DNA of 64,000 bases. Source: Numida meleagris. Taxonomy: Eukaryota > Chordata > Aves > Galliformes > Numididae. Position numbers and translations under genes: made by a program. Shown piece by piece: positions 47,647-57,400 of the stretch (the stretch's first letter is position 1; every line of letters starts with the position of its first letter). The notes beneath the pieces are model-generated. The model worked only from the letters and a program-made list of their open reading frames with translations, had not been told where the DNA came from and did no database searches. The stretch covers positions 29,471,226-29,535,225 of the forward strand of contig NC_034411.1 of assembly GCF_002078875.1 (NCBI RefSeq), given 5' to 3'.

Positions 47647-50600
47647 GTGGGCTGGGTGGGAGCACCTCAGGGCTGCGGGTGGCGGAGGCTGCGGCTGTAG
47701 CGGCAGCGGCAGCCCCGGCAGCGCCGCTGCCCTTTGCCGTGCGGACGTGCGGTGGCCGGGGGGCGGCATGGGGCCGGCATGGGGCTGGCCGGGTGGGTGC
47801 GGGCAGCTACGGTGAGCTCGGGTCACTTGAGCCGTCTCCTCTGTGCTATGGCTTGGTGTGGTTCTGACTCCCCCGTCCTCGTTCTGAAATCAGACCTGCC
47901 GCGGCACGCTTGGCTGGATCAGCACTTGTGCGGCTGTGCCGGTGTTTGGTCAGGCTAAAGAGAATGAATTGCCTCTGCCCTCCGTGGTATTTTCACGGCG
48001 TCCTTCAGGGCCGAAGTCCAGGGTTACAAATGCCCACCACCCTTTTCCCCTCGACCCCCAACTTTCTACCCCACTGCTGCAGAACAGAGGCTGCTTTCTT
48101 AGGGGAAAGAGGTAGTGGCGTTTAAACTGTTCTAAATCCATCACTGGCAGCTGATGGCTTGGGCTCACAGGGCCACAGGGAGTGGGGCTGGCGGCCAGTC
48201 ACTGGTGCGGTTCTGCAGGGCTCTGTTTTGGGTCCAGTCTCTTTAATGTTTTCATCAATTATCTGGTTTCAGCGCTGGAAGGTGTACTAGGGACGTTTGT
48301 GGATGACACTAAACTGGGAGGAGCTGTTTGCTCCCTCAAGGGTTGAAAGATACAGACAAAGTGGAGAGCTGGGTGACCACCAACCTGAACAAGAGAAGTA
48401 CTGGATCCTGCAGCTGGGATGGGGTACAGGCTCCTAGTGCAGTAGTCATGGCACCAAGCTGCTAGAGTTGAAGAAGCGTTTGGACAATGGTCTCAGCTGT
48501 ATGGTCTGATTTTTAGGTGGTGCTGCGTGGAGCCAGGAGTTGGACTCGGTGATCCTTGTGGGTCCCTTCCAACTTGGGATATTCTAAAATAAAATGTCTT
48601 ACTTACATTGTATGTAGTACTGTGTTTGTTACTTGTAGACCTGCTGGTTTTGATTTTCATTATTAAAAGACATCTTTGTTAATACTCACAAATTGTTTGA
48701 TGTATAATAAATGTACCTCTTTTATTTTTCCCCATCACAGGATTTTATGTTCCAGCAGACAATGCTAAGAGTAAAGGATCCTAAGAAGTCACTGGATTTC
48801 TATACAAGAGTTCTTGGAATGACGTGAGTGGAAGTTGTATGCCACAATAACTTTGGTTGTTCCTTCACTCTTATGAAAAGTTTTTTGTTACGTTGATGTA
48901 ATTATACTAGTCTAACCTCAACGACAGTGCTGGCCTATCTGCTAGTGCCAAGTTGGATAGCCTGCCAATCTCTGAGAACTTCCACAGTGCATCTAATGCC
49001 TAAATTGCAAATAAATTAGAAGTGGCTTTGACTAGAATTCTTTTTTCCTCTTGAAAGTAGGTCATTAATTACCAGCGTACAACTTGTACAACTTTCTCCA
49101 CACTGATTCTGCTCTCAACTGGTAACTTTTATGATAGTGCTTTTAAACAAAAGTCATTGCTATAAACCTGGAATTTAAGTTATCTGCTGGTCCTTCCTGA
49201 GGAAATATGTACAAGTAACAAAATGGCAGCCTTGGACTTGAACCTTTGTACTGGCTTTGCTATTCATTTACTGATTGCTTTTAAACATCTGAGTCTTCTA
49301 GTTCTTATAGGTTTATAATGTGTGCTGGGATGTTTCTACCTGATAATTCAAAATGTAGCTATTTTAAGATGTGGATTGCAGTCAGAAAGGCAGGCAAAAA
49401 TCACAGCTGTAATTCTTCCACGGGGAAACAAGTTGGGTGTGTTTTCAGGCTACGTGATTATCTTTTTTAGTTACTGTTTCAAAATAATTTTTGCCACGTA
49501 GACTGCTTCAAAAATTTGACTTTCCTCCTATGAAGTTCTCACTGTATTTCCTGGGTTATGAAGATAAAAATGATATCCCAAAAGATAAAGCTGAGAGAAC
49601 ATCTTGGACCTTTTCCAGAAAAGCTACACTTGAACTGACACAGTAAGTACTAATACAGTGAGAGATGACATTTAATTAACAGAAATTAAGGGAAGTGGAT
49701 GAGATTATGTCCTGTAGAATTGAATAGAAATGTAGTAATTTCTGTGGAAACATCTTTACTGTTATATAATAAGCCTTAAAATATGGCTGAGATCTTAGAT
49801 ACTTGGCAAGTTTAATCATTCTCTTTCCAGAGCTACTACAGGTGAACGGTCGTATATAAGTACCAAATAATGTTTGCCCATCTGGGAAGGGAAACAATGG
49901 GATTGAGGCAGAAGCGATGTGGTTAGAACTTCTTTTGGATCCTCTGAAGTTGCCCAATAATGGATTAACTATTCCTTTTGAGGTCTAATCAAAAGAGGTA
50001 TTAAGTCAAAACACTTTATATGAACAGGACAATTTTGTTAATGCTAATCATTGTTATTAAGTGCAGAGGGAGAGAGACTCTTGCAAATACTCTGACATTG
50101 AACTTAGCTTACTTCACTGCTTGTTCTGCATCTAGATTGATAAACTGACTCATGCATCACAAACATCCTTGCAATCTGAATGAGACAGGAGTGTTTCTCA
50201 GACTCATTCAAAAGTAGAACCTATTACTGAGGGGTATGAATTTGACTGAATTAGCCCTGATGTCTACTTTAAAGACAATCTCTAGGACCTGCAATTAGAG
50301 AAAATCTTGATAGTTTAATGAATACAGCCAACAATTGAAGTTTTCTGGTTTTTAGAAGAAACAAATTGTCTCCCTGAGGAAACTGAACGCTCAGAAATTG
50401 TTGATTTCAATGCTTTTCTTCAATGTGTATTAATTCTTACAGCAACTGGGGCACTGAAAATGATGAAAAGCAGTCCTATCATAATGGCAATTCAGATCCT
50501 CGAGGATTTGGTAGGTCTTTTGTTTAGTGCGTGTTGTTCTTACACTTTGTTTTACTGTGCTTTGATTACAGTTTTACTCTCATGTATTAGGGAAAACTGG

Positions 50601-51836
50601 AGGTTCAGTTTTCTCTTTATAAAGCATCTGTATGAAATCAGTGCAAAGGTTAAGTATGTTGTCAGCTTTACTTTAGGGGGAATTTGTAAACTTTTTAAAC
50701 TGATATATTTGAAAAGACTTTTCTAGTAAGTTAGTTTGAAGTATAAGTACTACCAGCATCTTTATTTTGCTTCTTCCAGCATTTATGCATGAAAGATCAT
50801 GAAAATAAGTAAACATGTTTCAGAGTAAAGGACCACAATACACTTCTTATAAACCTGACTTTTTTGGCAAGCAAACGCGTTTTAATACTAACCACTCAAT
50901 GAAGTGCAATAATTGCTCTTGCATATTGGATTATAATGATGTTCAGATTGATTTTAAATTTGGATTTCTATTTTATAATGCACTGGTTACCTCTTTTGAG
51001 CTAGAAGGAGAATTCATCTGTAGCACCAAGGATAGCGTTCATGTGGCTCAACTTGATATTTGAGTGCTTGAGAGGTCACTGGTATGTGAAATAAGTCTCG
51101 TACTCAATATAGCCACTTGACATTTAAAACTGAAGTTATTTGTAAGTTCAGGCCTTGCATTAATAGTAAATGTCTTGTACTGTTGAACTAAGCAGACCCA
51201 ACACAATCCTCTTATATAGATGTGTCTGTAGGAAGGCAATACTGATAAAATAGTTTGAATATCTTATCTGGAGTAGGAAGAAAATTATCTTCTCATCCAA
51301 ATAACATGAACTATTGTAACTGTAAAGTTCCTATTTTAAAAGCATTATCAAAAAGCCAACTTTCTCAAGGAGGACATTGTGAAGACCTGAAATGCTCTTC
51401 TTCCTGGAAGCAACGACTTTCTTGAGTACATCATATCTCTTGTATGAGCATGTGAACTTATTGCAGAAGATGAAATGCTGAGGAAACTTTTTTTCTCAAA
51501 CACACAGTAATACTTACAGCGTGCTTTACTGTTTTTACTCTGTTTCACAGGGCACATTGGAATTGCTGTCCCTGATGTCAATAAAGCTTGTAAGAGGTTT
51601 GAAGAACTAGGAGTGAAATTTGTGAAGAAACCAGATGATGGTAAGTCTTAACCAGAAATGCACGTCTTTACTGTTATATAATAAGCCTTAAAATATGGCC
51701 TTACCTTTATCTTGTGTTCATCATTTCTTTTATTTTTTTCCTAATAGGTAAAATGAAAGGACTTGCATTTGTTCAGGATCCTGATGGCTACTGGATTGAA
51801 ATTTTGAATCCTAAACATATGGTGACTCTCACTTAG
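47575..51836 (+). CDS. GLO1: GLO1, lactoylglutathione lyase (glyoxalase I), complete, 6 exons
   Basis: This cytosolic zinc enzyme (EC 4.4.1.5) converts the hemithioacetal of methylglyoxal and glutathione to S-D-lactoylglutathione, the first step of the glyoxalase pathway. Exons are 47575-47646, 48741-48823, 49502-49642, 50443-50510, 51551-51640 and 51748-51836. All borders are GT-AG and phase is continuous, giving 543 bases including TAG, or 180 residues (human 184). The zinc ligands expected from the human enzyme (Gln34, Glu100, His127, Glu173) fall at Gln30, Glu96, His123 and Glu169. Conserved stretches are [36 protein letters not shown] and [20 protein letters not shown]. The four-residue shift comes from a shorter N-terminus before the DPSTK motif. 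No disruption was seen. The gene is divergent from DNAH8 and upstream of BTBD9 in the same orientation. Confidence 0.97.
48180..48590 (+). mobile_element. CR1 LINE fragment in GLO1 intron 1
   Basis: Plus-oriented. It includes a reverse-transcriptase segment encoding FVDDTKLGG (the YADD-type catalytic box of LINE polymerases, altered here) after a stretch resembling GSVLGPVLF. It then jumps to the CR1 3' end (GGTGATCCTTGTGGGTCCCT, TTCCAACTTGGGATATTCTA), so it carries an internal deletion. Confidence 0.85.
48741..48823 (+). CDS. GLO1: GLO1 exon 2
   Basis: Residues 25-51 plus two bases. The acceptor is ATCACAG and the donor GAC/GTGAGT. It carries the first glyoxalase fold strand and Gln30, a predicted zinc ligand, in [20 protein letters not shown]. 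Confidence 0.97.
49502..49642 (+). CDS. GLO1: GLO1 exon 3
   Basis: Residues 52-98 plus two bases. The acceptor is ACGTAG and the donor ACA/GTAAGT. It contains [20 protein letters not shown] and ATLELT with zinc ligand Glu96. Confidence 0.97.
49753..49787 (+). repeat. 35-bp direct repeat, copy 1 (GLO1 intron 3)
   Basis: Begins TCTTTACTGTTATATAATAA. The same 35 bases occur without a mismatch at 51665-51699. The flanks differ immediately on both sides. Confidence 0.9.
50443..50510 (+). CDS. GLO1: GLO1 exon 4
   Basis: Residues 99-121 plus one base. The acceptor is TCTTACAG and the donor TTTG/GTAGGT. It encodes [20 protein letters not shown] then GF, a glutathione-site loop region typical of eukaryotic GLO1. 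Confidence 0.97.
51551..51640 (+). CDS. GLO1: GLO1 exon 5
   Basis: Residues 122-151 plus one base. The acceptor is TTTCACAG and the donor GATG/GTAAGT. It carries [10 protein letters not shown] with zinc ligand His123, and then [14 protein letters not shown]. Confidence 0.97.
51665..51699 (+). repeat. 35-bp direct repeat, copy 2 (GLO1 intron 5)
   Basis: Exact copy of 49753-49787, 1.9 kb away. It starts 25 bases after the exon 5 end and fills about a third of the 107-base intron 5. Confidence 0.9.
51748..51836 (+). CDS. GLO1: GLO1 exon 6 (coding part)
   Basis: Residues 152-180 and stop TAG (51834-51836). The acceptor is CTAATAG. It contains [20 protein letters not shown] with the last zinc ligand, Glu169, and ends NPKHMVTLT. 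The 3' untranslated region continues at least to the poly(A) signal at 52266. Confidence 0.97.
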
Positions 51837-52265
51837 ATCTAAGGAAATATGCAGTATAAGAGATACAACCTTTCAGTTCCCTGGAGAAAATCTGTAACAG
51901 TATTTGTAAAATTCTTGCTTAATGGAGAGGAATGAATCACGTTCAGATTTTCTTCTAAAATTATCCCGAGGCCTGCCTTCTGTTCTCCTGTGACACCACT
52001 GCGATTTGCTTCCAATTAGGAATCCTCGCCCATCTTTTTAAGAGCACAAATATGTACACTGCTCTTGAACATATTCTGTCAATATTTCACTAAAGTCTCT
52101 AAGATACGTGACCAGAAGTTTACTTTATTTCACACTACCTAGATTTAAACTAACAAAAAAAATCCAGCATTACTGCTGGTGAGCTTCAGCGAGGAGTATA
52201 TATGTATATTTTTATCAAGTCAGAGGATATCCTGAAGGCTTCATGCAGTACCGTGTATACTAGAA

Positions 52266-52271
52266 AATAAA
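52266..52271 (+). other. GLO1: GLO1 poly(A) signal (proximal)
   Basis: A canonical AATAAA lies 430 bases after the GLO1 stop and is followed within 45 bases by a T/GT-rich stretch. It is the most likely main 3' end. Confidence 0.6.
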
Positions 52272-52862
52272 ATATCAGATTTCTTACTTGAGTGGTAGCA
52301 TGTTTGTGAAAGTCTTACTTGCATTATGCCAAGCAAAACTTTTTTTGACCAGACTTAAACAGCCTTGCCTGGAATGAGAAATGTAGTAAATTAGTCCAGC
52401 AGTAAGAATTCAGTATTTAAACTTGCGGCTACTGGTTGCCAAACAACATAAGAGGTCTCATAGTTCCTAACTGACAGTGGCCCTTCTTGTCTCTTTCAAC
52501 ACTAGAAGGAACTTGTTGGGGCAATATTCAACTTACAGGCTCTGTACAGTTCTGTTTTAGGAATGTAATGAAGAAGAGTATCTGAAATAGCTTCCTACTA
52601 GTAGGCATTTTGATCTGCCCTCTCAAAGCCAGTGATGGTTACTGAAATTATACTTGTATGTTATTACACAAGTATTTCACTTCACACTGTTCCACCTGTA
52701 CAAAGAGTGGAAAACATGCCCAGTTTTGAAAAGTTTTGGTTAACAAAACCAAAGCAAACTTCTCTCTGCACTGTTTTACTGTAGTCCTTCCTAGTAGCGC
52801 ATAACTCCTGTCTTCAGTTATGTGACTGTTGGATAGTAAAATGGCATTGCAATTCACTTTTA

Positions 52863-52868
52863 AATAAA
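52863..52868 (+). other. GLO1: Possible distal GLO1 poly(A) signal
   Basis: A second AATAAA lies 1.03 kb after the stop codon, with no competing gene in between. It could give a longer 3' end, or be chance in AT-rich DNA. Confidence 0.3.
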
Positions 52869-54892
52869 GCATTGATGAAAAGTAATTTCTAAAGCAGTAT
52901 GACATGTATTTTTGCTAATTCTTGAATACTAGGTAATCAAAACACTATTTGTTTTGGTTCATGGACTTTTTTTTTTAGCAGAAAACGGGTCATAGAGGAT
53001 ATAATATTTATTGGGAATAAATTAGTGAAGATAACTTGATTAGCAGGATGCTTAATGATAATGTGCAGAGTTTTTATTAACTTGTTCAGTAACTCCCTAG
53101 CTATTCAGTTAAAACAGAAGTGTAGAAAGTATTGGATTTAATTTCCACTAATGACTAATGTAGATACTAATGACAAGCATTAAGCATTATTGTCCTGTCT
53201 CCTTGTCTGAAAAATCCTTAACTCTGTATGCCTCAGTTTAATGACAGACCTTTTAAATTCAGTAATTTTACAGAGCTCTGCATGAAAAATCATTAGTTAA
53301 TTTGGAAATGAGGAAGCTACATGCTTCCACTGAGCTTGGATAGGTGTTGAAAAACAGAACATGAAAATGAAAACCATTGCCCTGATTAAAGCCCTCTACC
53401 GATGTACAAACAACCATACATTTATTGGAAGGTAAACACAGTAACTCAGAAGATAATCTGTCTTTTATGTTTTATGAAGCAACTCTAGATAATTCAAATT
53501 GAATTTTGTCTATTTTCTGGGTGGTCTCTACTTACACAGGTACTGTACTATAGGTGTGCCTTATAGGTGTAATGCATATACAGTCTTGTCTTTCACTTCT
53601 TAATACCTTGCTGTTTTCTGCAACTAGCTCATGTTTGCATTCTGTGTGCCTTCCTATACTTCTAGAATACTTAGCCTGTCCCCTGTCTTGTCTCTGTGTA
53701 GTTGATTCCCTTGTATGCCAGGTCATTATGATAGGAATGATGTAGTTGCAACTGTTTACAGCAAGAGCTGAGAAACTGAGCGGCCTTAATAGCTGTCACT
53801 ACACAATCTCAACCAAGTTCCTCCTAGATGTGGCACTTGTGATGCTGTGCCCAACCCTAGGCAGGCTACTTTAACTTAAAAATGCTGGGTTAGCTTTATG
53901 CCAAGTTCATTAAGCAGAAATTAAGGCTTCTCAGTTTCCTGAAAAAGTAAGTAAGACTGATCCTATTAGCGGAAATTTAGGTTGGCTCAGGTGACTCAGG
54001 AAACCTCACCCTACTTTGAAAAAAACACACAGTATTTCATACTACCTTACAGCAGCAATTAAGAAACTTCGTAATTGAAGACTGTTGTTGTATTGCTTTA
54101 GTATGGTATCTTTTGATGTTAGGAGCCCCTGGATCAGAGTAGAGCCAAGAAGGAGAGCTATAGCAACGAGACGAGACAGAGCTCTTGTTTGCAGCTTACA
54201 TATTTTTTCATTACTGAAATGCATCCCTTCTAATGCTGGTGTTTTGAAATAAGGAACTTGAAGTAAAATTCAGCAGAAGCGCAAGTGCTAACTGCATTTG
54301 CTTACCGTCCAGAATCTTGCAGTAAATGGTGAGTAAAGGTTATTTGGGCTAATACTACTCAAGTGAAGTTGTCTAAAACTATTTGATCAATATAGATACA
54401 ACATCTAAAGCTTTATAACAAATCTTTCGGCAAGGAAAATCTCAAAATTTTACAAGCATATAAAGTAGTTTGTACTTTATCTACATACAGTATTTTACTC
54501 AGACTTGTTTCACGACACTTCAAAGCACAGGTGTGACTGGAAATGCTATTGACACAATTATATGGAATCCAGTAATTAAGAGGAATAGTTTGTAAATTGC
54601 ACATTTGTATGTCTAGGGCTGTGCGTTGGTAGTTCAGTGGATAACTACACAACAAGCAGTAGACTTGACTGAATGTTCTCTGCTTAGTACTAATATGTGA
54701 CATCTTCTGAAATTTATGGTTTGTGTTGATTATGGGCCATCCTAATATTGCATCTTCCAAGGTAACACTTTTTTTTCTGCTAAATAAAGCACTGAATTAA
54801 ATGGCAGTAGTGCTTTTCCAAGTGGGAGTAGAGACAAATACACATTCTCATTATACAGAAAGAGGTTTGCTAATTTCAAGAAGCAGAATATA

Positions 54893-55073
54893 GAATCACA
54901 GAACCATTAATGTTGGAAAAGACCTCTAAGATCATCTCATCCAACCACCAGCCCATCCCCACCATGCCCGCTGACCACGTCCCTCAGTGCCACATCCACA
55001 CGGTTCCCGAACACCTCCAGGGATGGTGACTCCCCCACCTCCCTGGGCAGCCCGTGCCAGTGCCTCACCGCGG
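54893..55073 (-). mobile_element. CR1 LINE 3' fragment next to the BTBD9 promoter
   Basis: A minus-oriented, strongly truncated CR1: AGAATCACAGAACCATTAAT, GTTGGAAAAGACCTCTAAGA, CAGGGATGGTGACTCCCCCA. It is GC-rich and little diverged, and merges into the CpG-rich promoter. Confidence 0.88.
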
Positions 55074-55311
55074 TGTGTGGAAATACATGCTGATTTGCAG
55101 GAGCGTGGCAAGCGCAAGTTGAACAAAGGCAGCGTGTATTCTGCACGTGGTCAATTACTAGCAGAAGAGAACGAGGGGAAGGTGAACAGCAGTTCCTATT
55201 TTAGGAGATTTGTCGGAACAAAGGCCCTGCTCCTGCGGTACGCTGCTGCCCTCAGACCCGGTCATATGCGGGACCGCCTTGAGAAACCCCGACCCACTCC
55301 GCGGCCCGCGT

Positions 55312-55372
55312 ACGTCAGCACGCAGGAGGACGGCGGCCGTTGCTAATGACGTCACCGCGGCGGTTGACGTCG
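55312..55372. promoter_or_regulatory. Cluster of CRE/ATF-like motifs
   Basis: Three ACGTCA-type sites lie within 61 bases: ACGTCA at 55312-55317, the full palindrome TGACGTCA at 55347-55354, and TGACGTCG at 55365-55372. They sit just upstream of, or within, the probable BTBD9 first exon. CREB/ATF factors bind such sites. Activity is inferred. Confidence 0.55.
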
Positions 55373-55418
55373 CGGCGGCGCCGAGTTGAGGGTGGAGGCC
55401 TGGTCGTCGTCGGGGCTG
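55340..55418 (+). other. BTBD9: Probable BTBD9 non-coding first exon
   Basis: Within the CpG-rich island a strong donor GGGCTG/GTGAGT occurs at 55418/55419, and the next BTBD9 exon begins with an untranslated stretch after an acceptor at 62737. The segment upstream of the donor is GC-rich and carries no useful ATG frame into exon 2. The start coordinate is nominal because the transcription start cannot be read. Confidence 0.45.
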
Positions 55419-56279
55419 GTGAGTGTGGGGGATGGCTGCGGTCGGGTGTTTGGGGGCGTCGTGGCCGCGCCTCCCGCCTGAGCAGTGCCTCTGGTGGCCG
55501 GGCGGCTCCTGGGGTTTTTCCTGCGGCGGGCTCTGGCCCCTCAGTGGCCGTGCCGGGCCGTACCCGCCGGTGCTGGCTGCCCGGGCCTGGCGGCAGCGCA
55601 GTGCTCTTTGGTACCGGGTGCTCTGAGGGAGCGGCCGGCGCGGGGGTGCCGCAGAGAAGTGCTGGGCTCGCACTCAGCCGGGAAGTGTTTGTACGGGCCG
55701 GGGGTGGCTGCCGGCTGCGTGGCCTCCGAGAGCCAGCGGGGAGGAACCGCGGCTCTGGGGTCGCTTTGCCCCGAGCCGCTCCGGGTGTGACCTTGGCAGA
55801 TCCTCAGCGTGGGGCACTCCTGCGTTCCGCTGTGCCTGCCCGCAATGCTTATCGACGCTGCACTCTAGCATTCTTCTTTAGTTAGCTCAATGTGTTTGCG
55901 TGGTGATAGTACATACAGTGTTTTATCAGGCTCTTCTGGGTTCATAGTACAAACTGCTGCTGCAAGTTATGCCCTGCTATGACTCGTTCAAATAACTTTT
56001 GACTTAAATCGTTATGTTATCAGGTTAAAAGAATAAGAAAGCTGGATTGATAATTGTTTTTAGTCCACCAGTAGTCTTAGTTTCCCAGAAATGCCCGTTG
56101 CTTCCGCTGTTTTTAAAGCACAGCACGCAGACCTGTCCCAAAAGCCCTGTGCTGCTGTCACTGAATTTTTTGTTTGTATTTTAAGATTTAAGGTGAGCTT
56201 TCTCTCTGTGCGTAAAACGTTGGTCTCCCTCTTGTTTATATAAGCTTCCTTCAAGTCCTGGAAGACCGCAGTGAGGTTT

Positions 56280-56775
56280 TCCTAGAGCTCACTCTTGTCC
56301 AAGCTAAACAAGCCCAACTCCCTCAGCCTTTCTTTGTAGGAGAGGTGCTTCAGCCCCTTGATCATCTCCGTGGCCCTCCTCTGGACCCGTTCCAACAGCT
56401 CTAGGTCTTTCTTGTGCTGAGGGTCCCAGATCTGGATGCGGTACTCCAGATTGGGCCTCAGGGGCAGAGTAGAGGGGGACAATCACCTCCTTCTCCCTGC
56501 TGGCCAGCCCTCTTGATGCAGCCCAGGATACTGCTGGCCTTCTGGGCTGCAGGAGCTCACTGCTGGCTTTTGTCCAGATTTTTGTCCATCAGGACCTCCA
56601 AATCCCTCTTGGCAGGGCTGCTCTGAAGTAGTTCTTCTCCCAGTCTTTAGACAAATGTGAGATTGCCCCAGCCCAAGTGCAACATCTTGCATTTGGCCTT
56701 ATTGAATCTCATTATGTTTTTGTGGGCCCGCTTTTTGAGCCTGTCCTGGTCCTTCTGGATGGCATTCCTACCTTA
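56280..56775 (-). mobile_element. CR1 LINE fragment in BTBD9 intron 1
   Basis: Minus-oriented CR1 ORF2 C-terminal and upstream region: CTCAGCCTTTCTTTGTAGGA, GGCCCTCCTCTGGACCCGTT, TGCAACATCTTGCATTTGGC. It lacks the 3' tail, so it is truncated at both ends. Confidence 0.88.
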
Positions 56776-57070
56776 ACCCCAAGACCTTAACCCCACAACC
56801 AAACAAAAACCAGCACCACCTACCCACCACTTTGTGCTAAACAAGGCCAATTACAGGGATTTCGATGTTTGGGGAATAATACGCATATGATAGACTTTGC
56901 ACAGACATGGTTTAATCACGTGGAGAAACAATGTGATCACTGTTTTTGTGGCTTAAAATGAAAAAATTAATTATGATATATATTATTGCTTTTTTGGTTA
57001 AAAATGTATTGTCAAAATTAAATGACAGCTCAAAAAAAAAAAAAAAAGAGACTTCTAATGTTATGCTCCA

Positions 57071-57400
57071 GTGGTACTAAAAGATTCCCCAAAGAATATA
57101 GAAGGATTCTTAAAATTTACTGCCACAAAGTTTTTAACGGAGAAATGTGCATCTCAACTGATCTTGCTGTATAGCCGCATGCCGCCTGTTCTTAATGATG
57201 TATTTCATGCATTGTTTCAGGAATATGGTACAGTTGTTACTATGCAGCTGGATGTTGCTGACTAGTGTTTCTATGAGCTTGCTGTTCCATCTGCCAGTTG
57301 TTCAGAATGGCAAAGAACCCTAATTTTCAGGAAGTTGGTCATCTGCCCACAGGCTACATCCACTGTATACCTTCAGAGAGCTTTTCTGGTGAGTGTACCA
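57071..57400 (+). pseudogene. Unidentified open-frame remnant, possible retrocopy or old coding sequence
   Basis: A frame without ATG runs from 57071 (SPKNIEGFLKFTATKFLTEK, then LILLYSRMPPVLNDVFHALF) to a TAG at 57263-57265. In the same frame it continues open to about 57400 (YELAVPSASCSEWQRTLIFR). The composition is protein-like, unlike other chance frames in the window. It lies 20 bases after an A run (57032-57049) in BTBD9 intron 1. I do not recognise the protein. It may be a decayed pseudogene, an unclassified transposon fragment, or chance. Confidence 0.3.

Larger units (their letters stand above)
47040..47830. promoter_or_regulatory. CpG-rich island around the GLO1 start
   Basis: Two CpG-dense blocks (47050-47215 and about 47480-47830) flank a short AT-rich stretch at 47255-47400. 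The second covers GLO1 exon 1 and the start of intron 1. This is typical of a housekeeping-type promoter. It was judged by eye and no CpG ratio was calculated. Confidence 0.6.
51837..54892. other. GLO1 3' UTR and GLO1-BTBD9 intergenic DNA
   Basis: The first 0.4-1 kb is the GLO1 3' untranslated region. The remainder is AT-rich intergenic sequence with no recognised gene, RNA or repeat up to the CR1 at 54893. Confidence 0.6.
54960..55860. promoter_or_regulatory. CpG island and promoter region of BTBD9
   Basis: About 0.9 kb of GC- and CpG-dense sequence sits in otherwise AT-rich DNA and ends near the probable first-exon donor and start of intron 1. No TATA box is evident. Several long open frames on both strands here come from GC richness and are not considered genes. 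Confidence 0.65.

Noticed and set aside
50815..51063. 82-codon plus-strand frame in GLO1 intron 4
   Set aside because: GLO1 phase joins exon 4 directly to exon 5, and this frame has no acceptor or donor in phase.
55158..55885. Long open frames on both strands in the BTBD9 CpG island
   Set aside because: GC-rich sequence lacks stop codons. The frames are Arg/Pro/Gly-rich and have no family similarity.
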